Shown here: positions 51,338 to 58,885 of the stretch, piece by piece
Layout of the letters: every line of letters begins with the position of its first letter
Numbering within the stretch: the first letter of the stretch is position 1
Assembly: GCF_001613345.1 (NCBI RefSeq)
Contig: NZ_BDCE01000056.1
Span: forward strand, 124,001-188,000
Direction of reading: 5' to 3'
Length of the DNA stretch: 64,000 nucleotides
Source: Nocardia uniformis NBRC 13702
GTDB taxonomy: Bacteria > Actinomycetota > Actinomycetes > Mycobacteriales > Mycobacteriaceae
The notes under the pieces: generated by a model
What the model was told of the DNA's origin: nothing
Databases searched by the model: none
Seen by the model: the letters and a program-made list of their open reading frames with translations, nothing else
Made by a program: the position numbers and the translations under genes

Positions 51338-51781
51338 TGGTCCTACCGTTTCGAGAGTTGCGGGCCCATACGATGAGCGTTGGAAGAGGGCATTTCCGCC
51401 GACCGTATACGCCTCAAGATATGAGACTCTACTGGAGTTTTCTCTCATAGATTGAGACCCTCCGGGGGCCAATAGTAGCGACCGACGCGCCACCTGTCGA
51501 GACCTAGCTCACATAGATAGATAAGTGACGATTCTAGACGCTGAGACCGCAAGTGAGAAGCGGGAACCACCAGGTACGTCGGAACTCAACGCGGCCGGAT
51601 CGCACGAACGAGGTGCTCGATGGCGTGGTTTGCTGATCAACGCACACCGGCTGGGCTCCAACGTGATCGCACGCGTCCTCAACGAACGCGGCGAAGACCA
51701 CGCCCACGAGCGCCACGCCGCCGAGCCGGCCTTCCCCAGCGCTACGCAGAATCCGGGCCCCTGACGACTTTCCCTCACCGA
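51338..51781. other. Intergenic region between ferredoxin and IS element
   Basis: This 444-base stretch contains the ferredoxin promoter region, including the 18-base element at 51509-51526. From GTG 51525 to 51764 (+) there is an open frame of 79 codons with no ribosome site. Its middle (RGLLINAHRLGSNVIARVLN) vaguely resembles the first helix of MarR regulators, but no winged helix follows, so I treat it as a doubtful or decayed gene. Confidence 0.3.
51509..51526 (-). promoter_or_regulatory. 18-base element shared by both ferredoxin upstream regions (copy B)
   Basis: TCACATAGATAGATAAGT is identical to 29981-29998, and here GACCTAGC directly precedes it. It lies about 175 bases upstream of the ferredoxin start. 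Function as promoter or operator is inferred from its conservation and equal placement. Confidence 0.5.
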
Positions 51782-52701
51782 CTAGGCCGTGTTTAACAAG
51801 TGGCCGTTGCCGAGCCAGATGTTGATGCCTGCGATCTGGGTGGTGGCCAGGTAGCGGACAGCGAGTTTGTCGTAGCGGGTCGCTACGGCACGGTGTTGTT
51901 TGAGCTGGTTGATGCCGCATTCGACGGCGTGACGCTGCTTGTAGATCTCGGTATCGAAGGCGTGGGGACGGCCACCGTCTGTTCCTCGCCGTCGGCGGTG
52001 GGCGAATTGGTCGGCAGGGATGGCGATGGTCGCTTTGATGCCTCGCCGCCGCAAGTAGGCGCGGTTGGCGCGGGAGCTGTAGGCCTTGTCGGCCAACACC
52101 CGGTCTGGTCGCGTACGGGTCCGACCGGTCGCGAAGCGGGGGACCTCGATCGCGTCGAGGACTGCCTTGAACTGCGGACTGTCACCCCACTGACCAGGAG
52201 TGATCAACAGCGCCAACGGTTTACGGCCCTGCTCGCACGCCAAGTGCAGTTTCGTGGTCCACCCGCCGCGGGAGCGACCCAGGCCGTGGTCGGCCGGCTC
52301 GACGGTAACCCCGCCGGGTGGTTCGACCTGCAGATCCCCCTTTTACGCGCACCAGCGGCGTGCTGGTGCGCGCGGGCGATCGTGGAATCCACGCTGACCT
52401 CCCAGACGATGTCTCCGGCGGCCTCGGCGCAGATCTGCAACGCCGACAGAATCGCCTCCCACACCCCGCCGCGCTGCCAGGACCGGAACAATCCGTACAC
52501 CGACTGCCACGGCCCATACCGCTCGGGCACATCCCGCCACGGCGCCCCAACCCTTGTCCGCCAACGGATCCCGTCGATGAGCTGCCGTTTCATCCACTTC
52601 GGCGGGCGTCCGGTTCTCTTACCGACCGGCAGCAGCGGCTCGATCGCCGCCCACTGCTCATCGGTGAGATCCGCACGCCTCGATGCCGCTACGCTGGTCA
52701 C
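51782..52701 (-). CDS. IS5-family transposase (ORFA-ORFB, programmed -1 frameshift)
   Basis: ORFA, from about GTG 52701 (GGAG upstream), has the N-terminal domain RRADLTDEQWAAIEPLLP and the first catalytic Asp in SVDSTIARAHQHAAG. ORFB has the DKAYSSRANRAYLRRRGI segment with the second Asp and the ERxxNxLKQxR-like end GINQLKQHRAVATRYDK; here the usual Glu context reads ECGINQ. The two frames are joined at AAAAGGGGG (minus strand, 52344-52336), a -1 slippery site that gives ARKGDLQVEPP across the junction. The IS appears functional. Confidence 0.85.
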
Positions 52702-52846
52702 GAGGTCTCCGGTATTCGGTTCGTCTTGGTAAACAAGCCATCTACCGGAGACCTCGCCCATCTCCCGGCAATGACACGCGAAACCCCAACGCCTACAAGC
52801 GACTACTCTTCAGCGACGCCGATATCAACCTCTTCTTAAATACGGC
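51786..52846 (-). mobile_element. Complete IS5-family insertion sequence with CTAG target duplication
   Basis: The ends are imperfect inverted repeats: GCCGTGTTTAACAAG at the left and, read inward, GCCGTATTTAAGAAG at the right. They are flanked by CTAG on both sides (51782-51785 and 52847-52850), fitting the YTAR target duplication of IS5-type elements. The element is about 1.06 kb. The stop codon TAG of the transposase lies in the left CTAG copy, and the stop codon of the neighbouring HEPN-like gene lies in the right copy. Confidence 0.85.
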
Positions 52847-53686
52847 CTAGTCGCTGGAATCCTCCGGCCCGAATTCCAGCACGTCGCACTCGTCCACCCA
52901 CCTCAGCAGCAGACTCAGGGCCGCGAGTCGCTCCAAGGCTTCCTGCTCGGTGTACTCGGTCGATTGATTGTGAGTCGCCTGGTTACGGATTGTCAGTTGA
53001 ATTCCCGGCGCGTATCTAACCAGGCCGTCGATCATCGACTTCACCGATTGATGATTCGGATCTCCTGGCCAACGCAGCCGTCGCTCCCCCGCTCGTGGCT
53101 GGTTCGGGCTAAACGCGTTGTTCATTACTGATGTTCCTGGCTCCTTGTACTGATCCGTCAACGATCGCACGTACTGCTCGGCCATATCGCAGGCAACCAA
53201 GACAGCTTGTCTGTAGTGCCCGTCAATCCATAGCTTTCGAGCCGCGCCCCATACGACATGGTGCAACGACGAGGGCCCGATAGAAGGAGGCTCGGCGGCC
53301 GACACTTTTGCGATCATCGCGGTCAGGCGACCGATCACGTAGTCGGTGGTGTCCAATACTGTCGTGTCATCGACGATGGGCTTCGGCTCGGTCATCGATC
53401 GCCAGTTGACGATTGGATCGATCTGGCCGGCGGTTCCTTGTACCCACAGCATGCCGTCTGCGATGTGCGCCGCTTCGCTGGCTTCACCGGCCAGTCGGTT
53501 CAGTTCAGTCCTGAGATTGGCGATGACATCCACGTCGGCGCCAGCTTTCGGCACAACTGCGGGTGCGATACCCGGGGCAATCTCGCTTCGTTCGTGTAAC
53601 TCCAGAAACTGCTTCAGGACGTCCTGGAACTGCGTTACTGCCGCGAGGACCGATTTGAGGTAGTTGACCTTGTACTCCTGCGCCAT
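52847..53686 (-). CDS. HEPN/Ymh-like (TIGR02391-type) protein, possible abortive-infection factor
   Basis: This 279-residue protein has a mixed N-terminal half without recognisable motifs (residues 1-125). The C-terminal domain resembles the Ymh/TIGR02391 family: ARKLWIDGHYRQAVLVACDM, the VMNNAFSPNQP block and IRNQATHN, the R-x4-H pattern of HEPN RNase domains. Such genes often sit in prophage or defence islands and may act as toxins or abortive-infection effectors. It lies between two IS elements, and the IS insertion at its stop codon kept the TAG through target duplication, so the gene is intact. Its actual activity is unknown. Confidence 0.65.
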   Translation of the reverse strand: MAQEYKVNYLKSVLAAVTQFQDVLKQFLELHERSEIAPGIAPAVVPKAGADVDVIANLRTELNRLAGEASEAAHIADGMLWVQGTAGQIDPIVNWRSMTEPKPIVDDTTVLDTTDYVIGRLTAMIAKVSAAEPPSIGPSSLHHVVWGAARKLWIDGHYRQAVLVACDMAEQYVRSLTDQYKEPGTSVMNNAFSPNQPRAGERRLRWPGDPNHQSVKSMIDGLVRYAPGIQLTIRNQATHNQSTEYTEQEALERLAALSLLLRWVDECDVLEFGPEDSSD

Positions 53687-53726
53687 GAGCCATCACTCAC
53701 TTTCGAGAACCTCGTCCATTCACGAT

Positions 53727-54513
53727 TCACCAACAATCGCCTGGTAGTGGAGGGAATGCTGTATCGGCTACGGACGAGCCTGCCGTGGCGGGATCTGCCC
53801 GAGCACTTCGGGCCGTGGCAGACAGTGTGGAAGCGCTACCGCCGCTACGCCGCCGACGGCACCTGGGATCGGATGCTGACCGCACTGCTCGCCTTGGCCG
53901 ACACCACCGGCGATATGGACTGGGTGGTCTCGATCGATTCGACGATCGTGCGGGCACACCAGCACGCCGCCGGCGGGGCCGCCGACTCGGTGTCGGGGCT
54001 ATGAACCCGCCGACCACGCCATCGGGCGTTCCCGCGGCGGGCTGACGACCAAGGTTCATCTGGCCACCGATGGAGCAGGTCACGGCTTGGCCGTGCTGCT
54101 CACGCCCGGGCAGACCAACGACTCCCCGCTGCTGCCATCACTGCTGGACGCGGTCATGGTGCCCCGCCTCGCTGGTGGTCCGCCGCGACGTAATCCGGAC
54201 GTGGTGATCGCCGACCGCGCCTACTCGGCGGCGTCGAATCGAACCTTGTTGCGGCCCAAACGTATCCAGACGGTCATTCCCGAACGTCGTGATCAGATCG
54301 CTAACCGCAAACGCAAGGGCAGTGTCGGCGGCCGGGCGCCGGGCTTCGACGCCGAGACCTACAAGCGGCGCAACGTCATCGAACGCGCCTTCAACAAGGT
54401 CAAACACTGGCGCGCGGTCGCCACCCGCTACGACAAGCTCGCGGTCACCTACCGTGCCGGATTCGTCCTGGCCCTCATCGTCGGATGGCTCAAATCATTG
54501 GGAGACACAACCT
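53727..54513 (+). mobile_element. Left-truncated IS5-family element
   Basis: This is transposase-derived sequence without the first 40-50 codons and without a left inverted repeat. The right end reads GGAGACACAAC followed by CTAG, the expected target site, which again supplies the stop codon. No matching CTAG or end sequence was found near 53700. It differs in sequence from the complete IS at 51786-52846 and points the other way. Confidence 0.65.
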
Positions 54514-54515
54514 AG
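53735..54515 (+). pseudogene. Truncated, frameshifted IS5-family transposase
   Basis: The first part (VVEGMLYRLRTSLPWRDLPE, then GPWQTVWKRY and SIDSTIVRAHQHAAG) runs to a stop at 54004. The second part (DHAIGRSRGGLTTKVHLATD, DRAYSAASNRTLL, then NVIERAFNKVKHWRAVATR) is in the +1 frame and ends at 54515. No poly-A slippery site is present at the junction, unlike the other IS, so this is probably a true break. With the 5' end also missing, the gene is likely dead. Confidence 0.7.
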
Positions 54516-54752
54516 AGGCCACGGCGCGCAATCGATCCAAATTCGTGAATATGACAACGACCCATATGGGATGTACGAACATGCGTTGCACGCGCAAATG
54601 AACCAGGCGCACGATGACGGGGAAGCCACACCAGGCGAGGCAGGAAATCAGAAACGGGCAGAGAATCAACCTAGTTCCATCAAAAAACGAGGAGGATCCC
54701 GGATCGCCAACTGAAGGCGAAAGCTAAATTTGCATGAAAGAGGGTTGTGAAG
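54516..54752 (+). other. Intergenic region with possible disrupted gene tail
   Basis: From about 54535 to 54714 one plus-strand frame reads DNDPYGMYEHALHAQMNQAH and onward to a stop at 54712-54714, hydrophilic and low in GC compared with the surroundings. It runs in from the IS without its own start, so it may be the tail of a gene cut by the IS insertion. The remaining bases carry the ribosome site of the excisionase gene. Confidence 0.3.
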
Positions 54753-55016
54753 ATGGACGATGATCAATTGGATGAGGAAGACTGGTATTCAACGGCAAGG
54801 TCCGGAACCGCAGAAAAACCGGTGACGCGAGCGGACGTGTGCGAGTTGGCAACTCCTGCCGAGACCGCCAAATATCTGCGGACCACCGTGGGCAAGCTTG
54901 CCAACGACCGGTATCTGGGGGTCGGGCCGCGCTATATGAAGTATGGCCGCAGCGTCCTCTATCCATGGGACGCCTTACGGGCCTTTATAGACGAGAACAC
55001 GGCCGACAGTCTGTAG
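54753..55016 (+). CDS. AlpA/Xis-like helix-turn-helix excisionase
   Basis: This 87-residue protein has a MerR/AlpA-type HTH_17 fold: LATPAETAKYLRTTVGKLANDRYLGVGP at about residues 31-58 and a wing with Arg-Ser-Val-Leu-Tyr. ATG 54753 has AAAGAGGG eight bases upstream; a GTG at 54747 is too close to it. Such proteins act as recombination directionality factors for tyrosine integrases. The integrase gene follows 153 bases downstream on the same strand, which supports the role. Confidence 0.78.
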   Translation: MDDDQLDEEDWYSTARSGTAEKPVTRADVCELATPAETAKYLRTTVGKLANDRYLGVGPRYMKYGRSVLYPWDALRAFIDENTADSL

Positions 55017-55169
55017 TACCTCATCCGGAGGGTTCATCGGCAACCGCACAGTTACCGCACGGGGTCTTTCGTACGTGCTTATCACTTTCCTACGCTCTCG
55101 CCACGCGGCACAGCTAATTGGCAGTGCCCCGCAGTCCAAGGCGAATAACCGAGCAGGAAGGGGCTGAGT

Positions 55170-56507
55170 ATGTCGCAGGCTGAGCTGGACCCGGGGATCC
55201 CAGGGAAGTTCAGTGAACCGAAGTGGAATGCCTCTCGTCAGACGTATCAGATCCATTGCCTCGTCGGCGAGCCGCTCGGTGAGCCAACAAAGGTCCACGC
55301 CTCCGGGAAGACGAAGCCGAAAGCCGTCGCGAATCTGAAGAAGCGAATCGCCGCATGGAAACCGAAGGCCGAGTCGCTTGGCGTGTACAGCTCGGACGTG
55401 ACGGTCGAGGCGTTATGCCTAGCGTGGCTGAAGCTGTATGAGCATGACAACACGAAACGCCCGCAGAACGCCAAACACTATCGGCGAGAGATCAATCCCG
55501 CGACGAAAGGTTGTGGGAAACACGACAAAATCACGATTTCGGGGTCCGTGCTGGGGAAGATGAAGGCGTTGGAGGCCAGACCGTTCCACATCCGCATCCA
55601 CCTGGAGCAAATGAACGGAACCGCGTACAAGAAGACCCGCCAGAAGTCGATCCTGCGCAATACGTTTCAAATGCTTGTGGACGACGGTCTCCGCGACGAC
55701 AACCCGGTAAACAGTGTGCAGGGGAACAAGGGCAGTCGGACGAAGACCGTCAAGCGGGACCGCGTGCGAGCCGGCGTCAACCCGTACTTCCCTGACGAAC
55801 CGCAGCCGTTCACGCCAAGCGAGATGAATTGGTATCAGGATGCGGAGCGCGACTACTTCCCACGCCCGTTCGCGTCGCGATGGTTCGAGCAACGCTACAT
55901 GGACTTCACGGCTTTGGCCTACGAGCTTGCTGCGCGCCCCAGCGAGGCGCTCGCTGTCCGGTTTGATGACGTCGACTTCGAACGATGGGAGGTCGCTGTC
56001 ACCGGAACAATCGTCGATACCGAACTCCGCGTGCATCAGGTGAGAGCCGTCGTCGAGCAGTACGAACTCCAGGACGACGAGATCGTATTCCCGCGCGGCT
56101 GGCCAGATTTCGACGACGAGGCAGTGGTGTGCGTTGCGTATCGGCAGCCGTTCACGAAGACCGCGAAATCGATGCGGACGATCAAGGTCGGCGACGACTG
56201 TATGGCGATACTGCGGCGACGGCAGATCGCAGCTCAGCCGGGGCAGCGCCTTGTGCTCCCCTCTCGAACGGGGAAGGTTGTGCGGTCGGAACAGATGTCG
56301 CTGACTTGGGCCAAGATCGTGAGCGGAACCGGCCTGGAGTGGTCGACGCCAAGAACCCTGCGCTCGACCCGGGCGACCCGCGTCGCCGAGAAGTACAAAC
56401 TCCCAGCCGCTCGTCTCATCCTCGGACATGAGGAGAACTCACCCATCACGGCGCGGCACTACGTCCCCGACGAGCGCGTGGTCGTCGACTTGACCGATGC
56501 ACGGTGA
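55170..56507 (+). CDS. Tyrosine-type site-specific integrase
   Basis: This 445-residue integrase has an N-terminal arm-binding region, a SAM-like core-binding domain at about 75-200, and a catalytic domain at about 210-430. The catalytic residues are visible as Arg in ELAARPSEAL, the Arg pair in TPRTLRSTRATR, His in LILGHEEN and the nucleophilic Tyr in ARHYVPDE. GGAAGGGG precedes the ATG. Base composition is lower in GC than the flanking catabolic genes. With the excisionase it marks the end of an integrated element whose att core should lie just downstream (inference); no tRNA gene is seen there. Confidence 0.92.
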   Translation: MSQAELDPGIPGKFSEPKWNASRQTYQIHCLVGEPLGEPTKVHASGKTKPKAVANLKKRIAAWKPKAESLGVYSSDVTVEALCLAWLKLYEHDNTKRPQNAKHYRREINPATKGCGKHDKITISGSVLGKMKALEARPFHIRIHLEQMNGTAYKKTRQKSILRNTFQMLVDDGLRDDNPVNSVQGNKGSRTKTVKRDRVRAGVNPYFPDEPQPFTPSEMNWYQDAERDYFPRPFASRWFEQRYMDFTALAYELAARPSEALAVRFDDVDFERWEVAVTGTIVDTELRVHQVRAVVEQYELQDDEIVFPRGWPDFDDEAVVCVAYRQPFTKTAKSMRTIKVGDDCMAILRRRQIAAQPGQRLVLPSRTGKVVRSEQMSLTWAKIVSGTGLEWSTPRTLRSTRATRVAEKYKLPAARLILGHEENSPITARHYVPDERVVVDLTDAR

Positions 56508-56713
56508 GCGCCAGGGATGCCGACTGATCTGTTCAAAACGTCCACAAAACGGCCACATGCCGACTCGCGTCAACGCCCGATGCAGGTCAGGATAGGTAGG
56601 CGAGCCGAAAGGGCTACACCGAGCCCATCCTGCACCGCCGTCGCCGTGAGGCGAAGGAGTACAACGCGAAGTTCTGCGTGTAACAGCGCGAAATCACTTG
56701 GCGGGTAAGGCAT
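56508..56713 (+). other. Region after the integrase, candidate attachment area with a short coding tail
   Basis: No complete gene is seen. Between 56600 and 56683 a plus-strand frame reads SRKGYTEPILHRRRREAKEY and ends with a stop, and looks like the 3' end of a gene without its body. Such tails are common where an integrase recombines into the end of a host gene. I could not name the gene and found no tRNA-like structure. Confidence 0.3.
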
Positions 56714-56745
56714 CGCGTCCCCGGTCCTTTCGGACCGGGGACGCG
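56714..56745. terminator. Strong GC hairpin
   Basis: CGCGTCCCCGGTCC and GGACCGGGGACGCG form a perfect 14-base-pair stem with a TTTC loop. It stands between the integrase region and the XRE regulator gene, and probably ends transcription from the left and insulates the following gene. No T tract follows. Confidence 0.65.
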
Positions 56746-56803
56746 CTCGCTTACTGTCCATCGCGCGGTAGCTGTCGGATGTACTCGGTTCTGGAGGAAG
56801 CAG

Positions 56804-57535
56804 ATGAGCGGGCCGCATATGGCCATTGCGGGATACCTTCGGGAACGTCGCGAGGCCGAGCGAATGACCCGCACCGAACTCGCCACCCGAGCGGGAATCT
56901 CCGAGGGTCTGATCCAGAAGCTCGAACAGGGCATCCGACCCCCCACACCCACCGCGCTCAACATCCTCTTCGAGGCGTTGGGCGTGCCTCCGGTCTTCCG
57001 CGACTACGCCGCGATAGTCCTACAACCCGAGCTGACCACCATTTCGGACGCCGGGCTCGTACCGAGCCGAGCCGAACTGGTCTTTCTCGAGAGCGTGCCG
57101 CACCCGGCCTGCTACGTCACCACCCCCGCGCAGGACATCGTCGCAACCAATACCGCCTACGCCCGCGCGTTTCCGGGCCAGGAGCCCGGCACCAATATCA
57201 TCGCGTGGATGCTGCTGGACCCGCGCGCCCGCGTGGCGGTCGACGACTGGGAACGCGAAGCCCACGTGATGGTGCAGGCGTTCCGGCATATGGCTCCGGG
57301 TATCACCGCCCCCGAACGCATCGCCGAGATCATCCGGCTCGTCGAGCGGTCCCCCGACTGGCACCGACTGTGGTCCACCGATATTCCACCAGCCGATATG
57401 GTTCCGCGGCCGCTCCGCATCCGTCCGGTCGACGACGGCGCCTGGACGGCCATGCACGCGCACCTCTTGCGCTGCGCGCTGCCGCGGCGGGACTGGCGGA
57501 TGTTCTGCCTGGTGCCGATCTCGACACCGTTGTGA
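56804..57535 (+). CDS. XRE-family regulator with MmyB-like ligand-binding domain
   Basis: This 243-residue protein has an N-terminal XRE helix-turn-helix (MTRTELATRAGISEGLIQKL at about residues 21-40) followed by a PAS-like MmyB/MltR-type domain (PHPACYVTTPAQDIVATNTA). This architecture is common in actinobacteria, where such regulators often control an adjacent short-chain dehydrogenase or a small gene. The ATG has GGAGG upstream. A perfect palindrome at 57650-57667 downstream could be a target (inference). Confidence 0.85.
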   Translation: MSGPHMAIAGYLRERREAERMTRTELATRAGISEGLIQKLEQGIRPPTPTALNILFEALGVPPVFRDYAAIVLQPELTTISDAGLVPSRAELVFLESVPHPACYVTTPAQDIVATNTAYARAFPGQEPGTNIIAWMLLDPRARVAVDDWEREAHVMVQAFRHMAPGITAPERIAEIIRLVERSPDWHRLWSTDIPPADMVPRPLRIRPVDDGAWTAMHAHLLRCALPRRDWRMFCLVPISTPL

Positions 57536-57649
57536 TCCTGTAATCGGTTTCACTGAAACAAAATCGGGGATCCTTCCGTTGTACAAGTACGGCCGAGGGG
57601 CGCGCCGCTGTCTACGGCACCCTGCGGCGGGGCGGAAATAAATCACCCG

Positions 57650-57667
57650 ACAACGGTTGACCGTTGT
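57650..57667. promoter_or_regulatory. Perfect palindrome upstream of small ORF
   Basis: ACAACGGTTGACCGTTGT has 8-base arms around a TG centre, seven bases before the ATG at 57674. A second palindrome, CCGACCGCACGGTCGG, lies at 57695-57710. Both are candidate operators; the XRE regulator encoded immediately upstream is the obvious candidate protein. Confidence 0.4.
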
Positions 57668-57673
57668 GCCACC

Positions 57674-57826
57674 ATGAGTTTCGAGATCATCGATCCGACC
57701 GCACGGTCGGCGACACGCAGGAAGGAGGAGACGGCTTTGAATCCGGAGTTCACCCGAGACCATGCCCCAGCGCGCGGGCTCGATCAGCTCGGTCGGAGTA
57801 TCGGCCGTCTCGTCGAGCGGGCCTGA
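57674..57826 (+). CDS. Possible small protein (50 residues)
   Basis: The ORF runs from ATG 57674 to TGA 57824-57826. The best ribosome site, GGAAGGAGGAG near 57720, lies inside it and would support a TTG start giving about 29 residues (MNPEFTRDHAPARGLDQLGR onward). It is charged with no hydrophobic segment and lies between the XRE and HNH genes. It fits a small regulated product or a leader peptide, but may be fortuitous. Confidence 0.35.
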   Translation: MSFEIIDPTARSATRRKEETALNPEFTRDHAPARGLDQLGRSIGRLVERA

Positions 57827-57881
57827 CCCGCCATCCTCCTTCGCCTCCTCCTCTCTTCATTTCACGAAACATGGTGACCCC

Positions 57882-58421
57882 ATGCACTTCCGTCATGCCG
57901 ACCTGGAAATAACCGCCGACAACTGGATACACAGCGGAGTGCTGCTCCTCAACGCCTCCTACGAGGCGCTGACCGAGATCCGCGCCGAACGCGCCGTGGT
58001 GCTGCTCATCACCGGTGCCGCCGAGCCGGTAACCGAGCGTGAGCCGCACTTCGCGATCAGGTCGAAGCATGTGGAGATCGGCCTGCCCGAGACCATCCGG
58101 CTGCTGCGCTACGTGTACCTCGAGCACAGCCTGCTGGTCACCGACGGCAGCCGCGCGACCCTCCCGGCGGTACTGCGACGGGACAACTACCGATGCGGTT
58201 ACTGCACCGACTGGGCCCGCACCGTGGACCACATTCGCCCGCGCAGCCGGGGTGGCCCCAATACCTGGGACAACCTCATCGCCGCCTGCGGACGATGCAA
58301 TTCGCACAAGGCGGACCGGACTCCGGAAGAGGCCGGTATGCGCCTGCTGTGGGAGCCGAAGGCGCCCAGGGATATGGAGAAGAGACAACGGCGGATCTGG
58401 AAGGAACTGGCCGCCTCTTAG
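57882..58421 (+). CDS. HNH endonuclease family protein
   Basis: This 179-residue protein has a C-terminal HNH domain: CGYC, then VDHIRPRSRGGPNTWDNLIA and ACGRCNSHKADRTP, giving two zinc-binding CxxC pairs and the DH...N...H catalytic pattern. The N-terminal part (HADLEITADNWIHSGVLLLN) is the region commonly seen in actinobacterial stand-alone HNH proteins of this type. The ATG at 57882 has no strong ribosome site. These proteins are widespread in actinobacterial chromosomes and their biological role is poorly known. Confidence 0.85.
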   Translation: MHFRHADLEITADNWIHSGVLLLNASYEALTEIRAERAVVLLITGAAEPVTEREPHFAIRSKHVEIGLPETIRLLRYVYLEHSLLVTDGSRATLPAVLRRDNYRCGYCTDWARTVDHIRPRSRGGPNTWDNLIAACGRCNSHKADRTPEEAGMRLLWEPKAPRDMEKRQRRIWKELAAS

Positions 58422-58481
58422 CCGAAAACGACCGAAGTAGATGTAGATACAGCGTGATCGGGACGAAAGGAGCGAGATCCG

Positions 58482-58748
58482 ATGACGAATACAGCAGTGC
58501 AGGAGCTGACCCTCGCGGACCTGCTCCCCATCTCCGATTCGAAGGACTACTGGCAGCACGCCGCCTGCAAGGGTGATCCGAACCACGACGCCTGGTTCCC
58601 GTATCCCTCGCAGGACTTCGACTACGCGCGAACCATCTGCGCGGGCTGCCCGATCCGGCGCGAATGCGGTGACTTCGCTTCGCGCACCGGCCAGTCCGGT
58701 GTGTGGGGCGGCCACGAGTACGACCGCGGCAACCTGATTCGCGACTGA
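58482..58748 (+). CDS. WhiB-family iron-sulfur transcription factor
   Basis: This 88-residue protein has the four Fe-S Cys residues of the Wbl family: ACKG, then ICAGCPIRREC (Cys-x2-Cys-x5-Cys), and the G-V-W-G-G turn in SGVWGGHE. The C-terminal basic tail is short (YDRGNLIRD). Wbl proteins bind a 4Fe-4S cluster and the principal sigma factor to regulate stress or developmental genes. AAAGGAG precedes the ATG by 9-10 bases. Which WhiB paralogue it is cannot be decided from this sequence alone. Confidence 0.93.
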   Translation: MTNTAVQELTLADLLPISDSKDYWQHAACKGDPNHDAWFPYPSQDFDYARTICAGCPIRRECGDFASRTGQSGVWGGHEYDRGNLIRD

Positions 58749-58885
58749 ACACCCATAAGAGAACACCGGCAAGAGAGGCCGTCGCTGTGCCACCGGCACC
58801 GCGGCGGCCTCGATTCGTCTCCACCCCGCCGCCGAACCCCGCCTGACCTGCGGGGCGATTATGGCGTGAACATAGACTGAAGATC

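Noticed and set aside
51525..51764. 79-codon open frame beside the IS as a MarR regulator
   Set aside because: It has no ribosome site and no winged helix, and the resemblance is limited to one helix; recorded only as a doubtful remnant.
52204..52761. Transposase ORFA as an independent protein starting at 52761
   Set aside because: The first 20 residues have no IS5 similarity, and GTG 52701 has a ribosome site; the continuation lies in the -1 frame through AAAAGGGGG.
54289..54714. 141-codon frame spanning IS end and flank as a gene
   Set aside because: Its first two thirds are an out-of-frame reading of the transposase; only the final part might be a real gene tail.
56508..56760. tRNA gene as integrase attachment site
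   Set aside because: No acceptor-stem pairing or T-loop (GGTTCGA-type) sequence was found; the strong hairpin at 56714-56745 is a simple stem.
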